Shown here in pieces: positions 1-10,415 of a stretch of DNA of 64,000 nucleotides (position 1 is its first letter; each line of letters opens with the position of its first letter). This DNA comes from Gyrodactylus bullatarudis. Lineage: Eukaryota > Platyhelminthes > Monogenea > Gyrodactylidea > Gyrodactylidae. The notes under the pieces were generated by a model. The model had not been told where the DNA came from. It ran no database searches and saw only the letters and a list, made by a program, of their open reading frames with translations. The DNA lies in NCBI GenBank assembly GCA_012064415.1, contig SSNU01000186.1, positions 131,915 to 195,914 on the forward strand. Reading direction: 5' to 3'. The position numbers were made by a program, and so were the translations under genes.

Positions 1-300
1 TGTCACTTGAAACTGTACAAAATTATAAATTCAACATTTCTTACCTGGTAACAGGTATTAACCAATTGTACATTTTGAGTTGAAATTTCAACCAATAACA
101 TCATCTCTATTCTCTCTTGTAAAACCAGAATTTATATGGCATGTATCACACTGATGAGTATGCCCGAAATAGAGATCTTTATTTCTGAAATAATCTGGCA
201 TCTTCTTATTTCTAATTCACTCATGACATCGGTAGCTCAGCTTAAAACCAATGTCTCTGAACATTTATCTTAATAATATCTATTTTACTGGAAACGCAGA
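1..300 (+). repeat. Degenerate Penelope-like terminal repeat (pLTR)
   Basis: The stretch contains the same ordered blocks as the terminal repeats at 36451-36622 and 37808-37979: a TACCTGGTAACAGGTAT block near 41-59, then GGCATGTATCACACTGATGAG near 138-158, the GAAAT box and CTGGCATCTTCTT. It then continues into GGTAGCTCAGCT, a tail also found in inverted copies near 18040, 22640 and 27050. It is diverged, has no open frame and is probably a solo or truncated repeat. The hammerhead-like core (CTGATGA at 151-157, GAAA at 166-169) survives, but stem I has a mismatch. Confidence 0.6.
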
Positions 301-649
301 GGAAGTGGAAATTAGGCACATTTTGGAAAATTGAAAATATAGTCTAATTTTGATTGAATTTTTATTCTAGTCTACCATAGATCAGCTAGCCTCTCATATT
401 TCTCAGTCAGTGAAGGAGGACCTATCGAATGAAAAAGATAAGGCGATTCGAGGGGTGGAAATCTTTTTGAATACTGCATTTTCAAAAATAAATACTTGAA
501 TGAGCTGTAGATATATAATACATATAGTGTTTTGAAGAATAGAGTTTTGAGAGACAAGAGAATAGGATTTTCTACACATAAATAGATAGTAAACATAGTT
601 TTGGATTTGTCTGATAGGTTTATATTTGTACTTGTGGTTTTTATGATTT

Positions 650-2662
650 TTATGTCTTTTTGGTGTTTTCTCGTCTATTCTTGGATTCCAAGTCAAGAAG
701 AAGGGTGAGCAGGGATTTTCTCTTTTCAATGATGCTCTCCTGACTGAACCAATTGTTCATTTGCATCTGAAAGTAGTCTTTGGTGAACTCTAGGATAGGC
801 TCCTAAAAATGAGAAATATGTCGACTTGATTCTTATCAAGAGAGGCTGACCAACTTCATACTTGATTACATAACAGACTTACTTTGACAAATTTCTCCAC
901 ATAATGCAATAGAAAAGCTCCACAGTCGTAGAGATTGCCTTGACGAGGGACTTTTGGGCCATAACCTCTCAGGGTATCCCGATCAAACCGTATGTTACCA
1001 TGAAGAGGAGCCTTCCTATTGTCCCATTCTATTTGAAGATAACTGGGAATAAGGAGGAGAAGTTGATTAATTAATTAAAAGATTATCAGGCCAATGGAAA
1101 ATTACTTACTCCCTGACAAGTTTGAGAGCAGAAACTCGTCTAGCATAGGGCAGGGAATCGAAAATCAGCAAACACGGCCTATGGGGAAAATGGCTCAGTA
1201 ATAAGTAATAAGGAAAGGTTAATTTAAAGTACACTTACATTGGTCGGACTCCGTTTTGCATTAATTTGGCGACCTTCAACCTCCGCCATCGATTAAAAGC
1301 ATCTCCCTAGAAAAGAAAATATTTTTGATAGAAACCTTAGTTAATCATGGATATAAATGGGTGGAAACAAACTATTTTATCATCAGGTAATGGTTTAAGG
1401 GCGTCCTCTAAATCTTGATTAGTGATAAGGGGTCCTTTGACCAATTTCTCTTCGATATCTTTGAAGCGACCAGTGAGAAGAAATTTGTCGGAGATTCCGT
1501 TGTTGAACAGGTCCAAATATGAGATCATGCCGGCCATCCATGGGAAACATACCAGGGCAACGTACCAGTGGTAATTTTCATTAATTGGAATTATCATAAA
1601 ATCTTTGTCGAACATGTTAATCTTCTTAGTCCAAGGACTCATTTGTTTAAAGATTTTATCCTTTTCTGTCTTGGTCATCTGGTCAAAATCTTTATACTTT
1701 GGCATGTTGAAGACTTTACATTCGCTGAGTGAACTTGTATCAAATGTTGGGTTTGGTTCTTTCTGATTATTAACAATAACTATTTCAAAGGCTTTAGTTA
1801 ATTTAGTATAAATAAAACTGTTAAAAAAATGATATTGGCTAGCAACAGATTCTGAAATAACTTCACGCCATATATAACGCAGATAAAAATTGATAATTTT
1901 GTCATTAAAAAATACTTCTGGTTTAAGAACATCGAGATCTTCTGATGTTATTACGACTCCACTGTAGTTTAAATGAAAAGCATTCTTATTCTTCCTATCC
2001 ATCACGTTTTCTGTGACAAAAGGATTTTCCAGATTCTTGTTCGCTGAGTTGGTGTTTATTTCTTGTTTCGGCTGCTCATCTTCATCGTCATCTGATAGAA
2101 CAATACAATGATTCTGTTCTTCAACACTTTCACATGTTTTCTGAATTTTCGCAGGAGTCTCATGAGTCTCATTATTTTCAATAGGACTGTAGAAAAGCTT
2201 GCAAGGTACAGCACTATTGTATGGCGCTAATTCTAGACTAGTTTTTAAGGAAAGTTCAAGATTAGTAGAACCAATAATTCCGACAAAATGCTGTAAATGA
2301 TGCCGCTTTACAATGGAATGTAGAAACTTTATTCGAATTAATGATATGGACTTGTTTTTGAGCATAGAGAAGCAATTTTCTATCTCAGCTTTGAAATTTT
2401 CTGTCAGCCTGAGATATAAAACGCGATCTTCTTCACAAAATAAAAGACTGTCGATGTTTTCAGGGATAAAGGTTATTTTAACATCATTTTCTAAATTGAT
2501 TATATATAAGACTAACGATTGTTGTTGTTATTACTGAGAATCATTGAGTCTTTTGATATTTTGAAATATCCTTTTTCCCATTGAACGCGGATAAAATTTC
2601 CAAAATGAATAGATTCTGTAGGTAAGTTGACATTAATAACAGAATCGACGCTGCTTGACAAG
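650..2662 (-). CDS. SENP6/7-like SUMO-specific cysteine protease (C48), 5' end incomplete
   Basis: Six exons in phase on the minus strand: 2662-2535, 2490-1373, 1306-1239, 1178-1110, 1042-883 and 802-650 (stop 652-650), giving about 565 residues. The catalytic triad of ULP1/SENP proteases is visible in order: His in NYHWYVALVCFP, Asp in LLIFDSLPY, and Gln plus Cys in RQGNLYDCGAFLLHYVEKF. The CFP after the His block and the acidic spacer between the His and Asp blocks favour the SENP6/SENP7 branch, which trims poly-SUMO chains in the nucleus. The N-terminal half is low in recognisable features, with one acidic serine patch (VLSDDDEDEQ) that could be a SUMO-interacting motif. The donor at 1373/1372 is required because reading on meets a stop after SMIN. 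Exon 2662 starts mid-codon, so at least one upstream exon is unidentified. Family assignment is strong; the exact paralogue is less sure. Confidence 0.88.
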
Positions 2663-4049
2663 CTTAAAAATATTAATTATGAGTTACATGTCATCAGTGG
2701 GGGGCATTAATAACAATTTGATAAGAAGCCAAGTAAATTTATATTTTAATATAAACTTAAACAATTTTGAGTGCATTTGATGAAAAATAATTTGTTTCTT
2801 TAAAAGTTTTTTGACAAAACTGAATTCAGTTATTAAATTTATTGACATTGAAAAAGAATCTTTATCAAAGATCTTTGGCATAATGCTCAATAAGCATTTC
2901 TCGTGTGCTTCGATTAGATTTCTTTTAGTCTAAAAATCTTTGATATTAAATCTTCTATCTTGGGCCAAGTTTTCATTGAGAATCTCAAAAGCTGTATTTC
3001 TTAATCCTCTACTAGGATTCCAGTTACATCGGAGCCATATGATGTGCTCATTAATTTTTTATGAGGAATAACGATTTACAATTAATTATCATTATTGTTG
3101 CTATGGGTGATCTTTAAGTATTTTCTTTCACTTTTCTATTGGCAGGGGTTTCGTTATCGGTTACATTGCAAGTTGCAATGATGTACCTTATTAATCCTAA
3201 GCGAAATTTTCTAATTTTGAGTGGCTTTATGGTATCTCATCACACTGTCCTGTAAAATTTCCTTGTGATGGAAAAAATTTGTTTCCCTATTTAGGAAATA
3301 ACGGTTCCTAGTAGAAACTTCCTAGTGTTGGTGCATACACAATAAGTCTAAAGGGCTAATCTATAGAACATTTGCCCCTCTTGTTTTGCAAAGAGACTAA
3401 GGGCTTTTAAACATCGATGAAATGAAAACGAATCCCTTGCGGTAACCAACACGATTCAAAGTAAACATTGAGAGAAATAAAAGGGGGCAACAGTTCTCTA
3501 GCTTAACCGTCTAAATCTTCAGTTAAATTAGTTAATTTATGGGATAAACTGTGGAAATCTTAATTTTGGAGAGATGCTTGAATTTAGTCAATCATAGAAT
3601 TTGCAATTAAAATTTCAGCTTAGACACTGTTTTTAATAAATACAGTGGGTAGTAAACACAATGGAGCAATACTATAAACTAAATATAGTAACTAAGGAAG
3701 TATAGGAAATATTTGGCAGGCTAGACAGATTACCTGAATCAATGAGAATTATGTAGGGTTTCCATTTTAATTTTTCATTGGTTGAGGATTACTCCAGCAA
3801 TAAGCAGAGTAAATTCTGCTCAAAAACTGTAAGAGTAACTATCCAAGTTCAGAGATTCGTTAAGTACTGATCAGAGCAGTGAGTTTTTTAATGAATATTT
3901 TTTCTTTGTGATTATCATCTGTTGCTTGGGTAGTTTTTATTAAAAAATCAAATTTAATTAAATTTCCGTTACTCTGCCTATTTCTAAAGAATTAAGAGTG
4001 AATATATACTAGATTTTTATTTGGAAAAATTTTGAAAATAGTTGTGATT
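2663..4049. other. Gene-poor stretch upstream of the SENP-like gene
   Basis: The missing first exon(s) of the SENP-like gene and its promoter should lie here, but I cannot identify a convincing exon. A 68-codon minus frame at 2684-2890 has no family resemblance and no supporting splice phase. The rest is AT-rich sequence without recognised structure. Confidence 0.5.
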
Positions 4050-4560
4050 CTCTGGTACATAGGTCATTAAATATTTGCATATATATGAAATCTTTTTGTT
4101 TTTAAAAATTGATAAGTCTATTTTGAATCTAGTGCGGAGTGGGAGAAGTATATTGAGGAGAAATGAGTATCCACGGCAAGATCTTAGATTGTAGTGAAGC
4201 ATGTCTGGTATATAGGACCGATGCAGCTGAGATTCGTCTTAGCCATAGAGGATGTAGATTGGCGCGATCAAGTAATTCTTTGTAAGAGAGAGGGCCATAA
4301 CATGAACGGAGATAGATGTACTGTATTCTCTACAGTTTTTTAGCTGTGCCAGTAGGAAGGTTACAAAGGATTCCAGATCCATAATCTAGATGTGGTAGAA
4401 TTAGTGACTTATAAAGGGATAACCTCAAGGTGGGATTAATTATAAATTTTCTAGTGAAATAGCTTTTGCATCTGACTTTCTTGAGAATTTCATTAGAGTG
4501 ATTGTGCGTGTTAAGGTTGTTATCATAATGAAGGCCGAGATCCTTAATGGAGGAGACAAG
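4050..4560 (-). pseudogene. Dead non-LTR retrotransposon (C-terminal reverse transcriptase tail)
   Basis: Read on the minus strand across frames, this stretch gives the typical region after the RT core of Jockey/CR1-type LINEs: IKDLGLHYDNNL, then EILKKVRCKSYFTRKF, LSLYKSLILPHLDYGSGIL, and a later RIQ...Y-KELL...PLWLRR block. Stops and frame changes interrupt it, so it is a relic. It ends close to 4575, immediately before the first exon of the doublecortin gene, so the 5' leader or promoter of that gene may derive from or be interrupted by it. The clade (Jockey versus CR1 or I) is not resolved. Confidence 0.7.
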
Positions 4561-4609
4561 TTCATAAGTGAATAATAATGTAATGTTACTTCATAGCGAT
4601 TTATCAGCA

Positions 4610-6466
4610 ATGGGCAATTCACAAAGTGGAAATTCGAACGATGAAGATTTAGATGATGAAAAAAAGAGAGAAGCAAAAAAACTAAAACGTCAACTCAAGG
4701 AGAAGAAGGAAAAGGAGAAAAAGGAAAAGGAGAAAAGGGATAAAGAGAAAAAGAATAAAGACAAAAAAGGTAAAAAACGAAGACATTCCATTGATAATGA
4801 GAACTTTGACAAAGAAAAATTGAAAAGGAACAGAGAGAAGTATAAAAACCAAATGGAGGCAGGATTGTTGAAAGGAAAATCAGAGAATGATTTAACAGAG
4901 CTTGAAAGGTCTGGCTCGAGTTTATATCCAAATTACGAAGTTAAAAGAATTGGAATTTACAAGTCTAAAGAAGATGCTCAAGCAGACAACGTTTATAGAT
5001 ATGTAGTTTGGAATCCAAAACACTATAGAAATTGGGATAAGTTCATGGAACATTTAACAAACGTGGTTAAACCAAATAATGGTCCTATTGAGAGATTATT
5101 TACCCCAACCCATTGCACTAGAGTCCCGCCAGAATTTTCAGCAATAGAAGACAAGAAGAACTATATCGTTTCAACTTTTATGGATTCAAAGGGATTTCCA
5201 GAAGGGTATGTTAAATTAACTCTTAATTATTAATTTTGGTAATCTGATTCTTATTAAGAATTTCTTAATTCGCAAAATTTTCAAATTGGTAGATATTTCA
5301 GTGTGATATAAGCACTTAACTAGTTAACTTAACACCTAATTCTTTATATACTCACATGTTCGAAAGTGCTAATTTCAATTTGAAAATAAATTTTGACAAT
5401 TGGAAATACATCAGCTTCTAGTTGCTAGATGGATGGTAATGATAACCTCAAAACTCCAATTAAAATTAAAAAAATTAACTCAGCCTACCTTTTAAGATCA
5501 AGTAGCCGAGTTAGTAACTCTGTTCTTCAAAATTATGTTTCTGAAAGAAAGTCAACAGTTCAGAAACTGCAGGAATTTAAAAAAAGAAGGAATCTAACTG
5601 TATTCAAAGAATTTAACTTTTCTCTTCCTGATCGTCTTAAAAAGCATAAAAAATTCAACGAAGAGCAGAAAAAAAGGATTGAGAAGAAAAAAGAAGAAGA
5701 GCGCAAAGCCAAAGAAGCCCAGGAGAGGAGAGAAATTAAAGAATTGAGAAAAAAACTCGTCTTCCGTGCACGTCCAATGCCTTCATCCACTTTTACTCGA
5801 TGTTAGATTGATATTTTTAACTTCATTCCACATTCAATAAATGAATTTTTATTCTTTTCATGTTAAATCGTACGGTTATAATTTCTTTTCTCAGCGAGAA
5901 GCCGTCAAAAGCAAGTTCATCAGCTAGTGTAGTTAGTGATGATACCAGTGGTTTAGTGAGTTGTTAATTCCATAAAAATCATGTTGTGATCAAATATTTT
6001 TCTTACCAAAGGCTTCGTATCCGTCCGATGACAGAAACTTTGGAATGAGAAATGATACATCTAATCGTCCAGTTGTTATATTGTAAATCGTAGTTTAGCC
6101 ACTTTAAATATTCTCTCTTTTCAAATTTTTGATAATTATTGATTAATCATTTTTTCCGCAGCGTGTACCGTAATAGAGATATCTATTATAAACCAGCAGT
6201 TATCAGACTTCATAAGCGAGAACTAGAATCTATGGATAGAATACTTAATGCTATTGGTGAAAAGGTGACCCTTTTGAGTTGTACACCAATAAGAAGGTAA
6301 TTTATTTTCTATTTTATCAAAATTCAGATTATATGACTTGGAGGGCAATTTAATACGCGATGGATCTGAGATAATGCATGCTGCCAACTATGTTGCTGCT
6401 GGACTAGAGAAATTCTACAAGCTCGACTATAAGAATACTGATCTTTTGGATTTTCGACATAACTAA
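4610..6466 (+). CDS. Two-domain doublecortin (DCX) protein
   Basis: Five exons in phase: 4610-5205, 5895-5955, 6012-6082, 6162-6296 and 6328-6466, giving 333 residues. The N terminus MGNSQS fits an N-myristoylation signal; an upstream in-frame ATG at 4583 is possible but would hide it. Residues about 20-60 are a lysine/glutamate-rich basic helix. The first DCX domain (about 105-195) runs from KRIGIYK through RYVVWNPKHYRNWDKFMEHL to the NYIVS end; the second (about 240-320) runs from VYRNRDIYYKP through MDRILNAIGEKV and LYDLEGNLIRDGSEI to NYVAAGLEKF. Tandem DCX domains bind and bundle microtubules. The intron between exons 1 and 2 (689 nt) contains the TPX2-domain gene at 5429-5806; the others are short (31-79 nt). 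No kinase or WD domain follows, so this is a short DCX protein; orthology to a named DCX gene is not assigned. Confidence 0.85.
5429..5806 (+). CDS. Small TPX2-domain protein nested in the doublecortin intron
   Basis: A single-exon 125-codon frame with its own ATG, stop (TAG at 5804-5806) and an AATAAA at about 5836. Residues about 58-122 match the TPX2 C-terminal microtubule-binding family: FKEFNFSLPDRLKKHKKF, a charged helix of EEQKKRIEKKKEEE type, then EIKELRKKLVFRARPMP, which closely follows the family pattern IKELRK-x2-VF-x-A-x-PMP. Proteins of this family bind spindle or interphase microtubules. The gene lies on the same strand as and inside intron 1 of the doublecortin gene. Splicing from doublecortin exon 1 into this frame is out of phase and meets stops, so it reads as an independent gene or retrocopy rather than an alternative exon. 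At 125 residues it is far shorter than TPX2 itself and consists of little beyond the domain. Confidence 0.75.
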   Translation: MDGNDNLKTPIKIKKINSAYLLRSSSRVSNSVLQNYVSERKSTVQKLQEFKKRRNLTVFKEFNFSLPDRLKKHKKFNEEQKKRIEKKKEEERKAKEAQERREIKELRKKLVFRARPMPSSTFTRC

Positions 6467-6924
6467 TAGTCACATGCCATCATGTTGCAAAATATATTGC
6501 TAAAATTTAAATAGAGATTCTTTATTATAGAACAATAAATTCATATAATGTCATTGTAAGATTCTACTCGTCATTCTTGTGCTTTGAAATTTGGAGTGAA
6601 TTTAATCTTAAATAAAGACTATTTTTTAATCAACTCGATTACTAAATTAACACTAGCCAAAGGATTATAAATTGAAATTAAGTGGTCATCAATGATTAAA
6701 TAGCTCAAAAGTTACAACCTAGAAGTAATGAGCAACTGCTGTCTTAAATTACAGTAATTAAGTAAATAACAGTAACTGTATTACAGAGTCTTTAATTTAC
6801 AGTACTAAAGTAGTATATTTAATTATTATTAATTTAAATTTGAAAATTTGCAAAAAACTAAGTGAAAGACTCATTTTAGAATGCAGTTGTTTGAATTACA
6901 CTTATATTTGAGACATTGGAAGGT

Positions 6925-7844
6925 ATGAAGAAAAACGTCAGACCTAGTGACGACGAAGATACTTCGCATCACCCAACCAAAGATGAAATTGATGTTGCTA
7001 TATATCTCTATGATACCTTAAAAACTCGTGAGGGAAAAGTATCAGGCATGGAGATGGGAATTTTCAAGGGTATAAATGCTTACAAATGTCTTGAGAAATC
7101 TCCCTGGTCTAATATGAACGGGAAACAGTATAATCCAAAATATCCTCTTTTATTTGAGAATGAGAAGTCAATAATTGATTTCATGTCCAACATGATGTGC
7201 AAAGGCTTATTTAGAAAGTATGTTATAAACCTAATGTCATCTTGAAAAAATTTATATTTTAAAACCTCAACAGGTCATACCGAATGAAGAAAAAACTTGA
7301 AGAAGAACGCAAATCTAGGCCAGATTTTGACGAGGAAGCAGAAAAGAAGCGCCTAGAAGCCAAAGAGAAACTGAAAAAAGAAAAACTACAAGATTTGTCT
7401 CTTAGTGCCCAAATGAATTCATTGAACAAAAAGATTTTACCTAAATTAGTTTTTGTGAAAGATGCTACAGTCTTTGAGGTAAATGAACCGTTCGTGTACT
7501 ATGTTTGGATTTTCGATAGACCAGTTACTCTAAAAACTTATGTTCTCGGAGGTCTCATGTTACTGGGTGTTGTGGCCTGTTGCTTCTTTCCCATTTGGCC
7601 CAGCTTCCTAAGAACTTTAGTTTACTATATTACAGTTGGTATTTGTATATTTATGGGTTTCGTTGCTGTTCTTGGCGTCATTCGTTTCATTCTCTACACG
7701 ATCCTTTCAATATTTACAAGACAAAAGTTGCAATTTTGGCTATTCCCCAACTTATTCGCAGATTGTGGTGTTATCGAATCATTCAAACCCTTGTATGATT
7801 TAAAATGGACTGAAGGTTTCTCTATCAAGGCAAAGGCTGAATAA
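6925..7844 (+). CDS. SEC62: Translocation protein SEC62
   Basis: Two exons, 6925-7217 and 7274-7844, join in phase across a 56-nt intron to give 287 residues. The N-terminal domain carries DEIDVAIYLYDTLKTREGKV and the FRGKDAY-like FKGINAYKCL block, followed by a charged KKKLEEERK helix. Two membrane spans follow (YVLGGLMLLGVVACCFF and YYITVGICIFMGFVAVLG), then the conserved FWLFPNLFADCGVIESFKPLY segment. SEC62 is an ER membrane subunit that works with SEC61/SEC63 in post-translational import and ER-phagy. The in-frame TTG at 6916 is not a credible start; ATG 6925 is used. The C-terminal acidic tail of vertebrate SEC62 is absent, as in many invertebrate forms. Confidence 0.93.
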
Positions 7845-8299
7845 TTCCAGTTATTTTTCCTGTGTTCAATCAAAAAATGAGTCTTTCCTGTACCATGGTT
7901 AACTTTCTTTCCAATTTCTCAAGATATTATATATTTAAACTAAACAATTATTATAAACTTTATCGAATTAAAGGATTCATCCACTCTTGTCGAATAAAAT
8001 TTAAGACTAAGAAAATTTACCTTTTTTCTTTTACAGCAAACTCATTCAATCGCATTAGCCCTCTTGAATGAGAATAACACAATCACTGAAATTTGAATAT
8101 CCACTGGAATCTATGCTTCTACATTATTATATTCTATAGATAGATACTAGCCTAGAAGACTACCAGATAGATTACTATAGAAACCCTAGAATACTTGATT
8201 GGCTATTGTAATATTAATTTTTTGAATTGTTAAAATTGTTAATACAGTAGTAACGAAAATATTCTTTCTCAAAAGTAATGAAAGTAATCCATAATCTTC

Positions 8300-10240
8300 A
8301 TGCAAATTAATCTGTCAAATGCCCACCTGCTAAAATTACAAGATCAAGGACACTTGATTGCCAATCAGACCGAAGTGTCAACAGACAATGAACTGAATCA
8401 TTTTAATGAAATTCACTTTTGCGAGGGCCTATCACGTGAGGAGAAGCAATGGCTGATTCTTGACTTTTGCCTGAGTCTGTGGAAGGGTAGATATTTGTGT
8501 CAAGACTACTCTCGAGAAGCCTTCTTCTCATGGATCAATGAGATATCTGCGCAGTTTGAAAATTTGATAAAGTATGGTAATTTTAATCAAGTTGAATGGG
8601 ATAAAGAATTATTCTCACAAGAATACGCAATCATTGGAAATATTGAGGAATTTCAAAAGGCCCTTGGCCTCCTAATCCAGAAGGATAGTGTGGTACATCT
8701 TACGAAATTTTGCCACGAGTCTTTCTTCTCCAACCACATAACCGTTAGACTAATCTGCGACATTGAAAGTAAATTCTGTCAATTCAATGAAATTGATCCC
8801 AACCAGAGGAAGGACATTGTCAAGGACCTAGATAACGTACTCCTCTATAATTACAGGGATAAGTTTATTAGCGACTTTGACTACAGTACCCTATCGATAT
8901 ACATTATCCTTATTAAAATGTATTTCGACAACCTTCCAATGGCGGACCATGTCTTGGAAAAATTAAAGGCTTTTCTCCTCTTCTTGTCCATACCGAATTC
9001 GAAGCAACTTGCAAATTATCTCGCAATTAGACTGGAGGAGGAAGATTTCTCTGACCTTCTACTCTTTTCCTCCTTCACAGAGAAGGAGGCCACCTTTTCT
9101 CAGACAGCAAAATTCAAGTCCTCCTACAACTGGGACATGTTAAAGTACACTCCGACGAGTAAGGAAAAAGAAGAGCCGATCGATACTAACGAAAGTATAT
9201 TTCTTGAAAAAGACTTTCTCCGAGTGCTACAGGCTATACGTACGACTAGTGCAGATCGATCGATTGAAAATAAATCAAAATTTCACGAGACAATGAAAAT
9301 GATCTATAGGGAACACGAGGAGAAGAGAAGCCTGAATGAATTCCAAGTCAACATCCTTCTTGTTTGCCTGATTGTGGAAAGGTGGAATTTCCAATTAAAC
9401 CATGTTTCCATTCCTCCTTATAGGAAAGCCTGGTATGAGGAGAAAATAAAAAATCTCCTCATTTTCCTTGATAAGCATTCAAAAGTTGCATTCTTATCTC
9501 TTGCCCAAAGACCGCCCACTTTTCACGAGGAGCTTTATCAACTTTTCCAGGAAATACTAATCGTGGAATTCAAGAGGATATTTCAAAATATACCAAATGA
9601 TCAGCAGAGCAAACAACTTGTCAAGGACAAGTTTGCAGAGTATGCCGACACCTCAAGAGAATCAAGTCAGTTGAATAAGGCAGTTGAGAGGACCTCTGAT
9701 GTCAAGTTCAAAATATTTGAGAGCGAAATGGCTGTCACTTTGGAGAATGATTTCAAGAACTTGGAGAACCAGCTAAACAATGATCAACTTTTTGTAGGAT
9801 TAATGCTAAAAATTTGTGAAGAATTTCAAAAACAGACAATAACTTCCAAAGAATATCATTTCTTGATAAGTTTCCTAGCTGTCAATAGACAACTTGCACT
9901 AACTAACAAAGTATTGGACAGTTGGTGGTGTTCAATGAGAGAATTATTTATGAGATACCTAAGAGAGCAGGATTCAAATATTCTTAGTCGAATGGCTTCA
10001 GAGGAGGTTACGGAATATGACACAGTAAAACTATTATTTTTATTACCTTTGAAAATTGAAGACTCTTGCATCAATGATAACCAAGAACATGAAGTAAATG
10101 ACAGTAATTTGAATAAGCACATTCACAAGATCAAGCATGAATTTGAAGAGAGAACATTTTTAGGGAAACTGAAGTATACTCTACAAAATATTGTGAATGA
10201 AAAATGCTGCTTTCCAAAGACTTTACAAAAACTCATCTAA
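8300..10240 (+). CDS. Unidentified 646-aa single-exon protein
   Basis: An uninterrupted frame starts at ATG 8300 and stops at 10238-10240 (TAA), with nothing else open on this scale nearby. The predicted product is rich in Leu, Phe, Lys and Glu, looks almost entirely alpha-helical, and has no signal peptide, membrane span, zinc motif or nucleotide-binding motif that I can see. Repeated amphipathic blocks such as VRLICDIESKFCQFNEIDP and LYQLFQEILIVEFKRIF suggest a HEAT- or cullin-repeat-like solenoid, which is inference from composition only. It lies between SEC62 and DDX24 on the same strand. Codon use is less AT-biased than the surroundings, which supports real coding. A 1.9-kb exon is unusual beside intron-rich neighbours, so retroposition is possible. 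I do not recognise the family. Confidence 0.7.
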   Translation: MQINLSNAHLLKLQDQGHLIANQTEVSTDNELNHFNEIHFCEGLSREEKQWLILDFCLSLWKGRYLCQDYSREAFFSWINEISAQFENLIKYGNFNQVEWDKELFSQEYAIIGNIEEFQKALGLLIQKDSVVHLTKFCHESFFSNHITVRLICDIESKFCQFNEIDPNQRKDIVKDLDNVLLYNYRDKFISDFDYSTLSIYIILIKMYFDNLPMADHVLEKLKAFLLFLSIPNSKQLANYLAIRLEEEDFSDLLLFSSFTEKEATFSQTAKFKSSYNWDMLKYTPTSKEKEEPIDTNESIFLEKDFLRVLQAIRTTSADRSIENKSKFHETMKMIYREHEEKRSLNEFQVNILLVCLIVERWNFQLNHVSIPPYRKAWYEEKIKNLLIFLDKHSKVAFLSLAQRPPTFHEELYQLFQEILIVEFKRIFQNIPNDQQSKQLVKDKFAEYADTSRESSQLNKAVERTSDVKFKIFESEMAVTLENDFKNLENQLNNDQLFVGLMLKICEEFQKQTITSKEYHFLISFLAVNRQLALTNKVLDSWWCSMRELFMRYLREQDSNILSRMASEEVTEYDTVKLLFLLPLKIEDSCINDNQEHEVNDSNLNKHIHKIKHEFEERTFLGKLKYTLQNIVNEKCCFPKTLQKLI

Positions 10241-10415
10241 TAATTGGACAATCAATCGGTATCCTGTACTCTTAAGAATTTTCATCATTAGGTTAATGAC
10301 AGTCGGTCATTAACAAGATTCAAATTTGACTATTTTACAAAGTATTTACATAAACGAATAATTAAAATTAATTGAACTTTTTATCGTTTGAAGTATAAAA
10401 TAATTTAAAAATTAG

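Noticed and set aside
2684..2890. 68-codon minus frame upstream of the SENP-like gene as its missing exon
   Set aside because: No family resemblance and no acceptor/donor pair in the required phase.
4695..4931. Minus-strand frame opposite the doublecortin first exon
   Set aside because: Ser/Phe-rich antisense shadow of the Lys/Glu-rich coding sequence.
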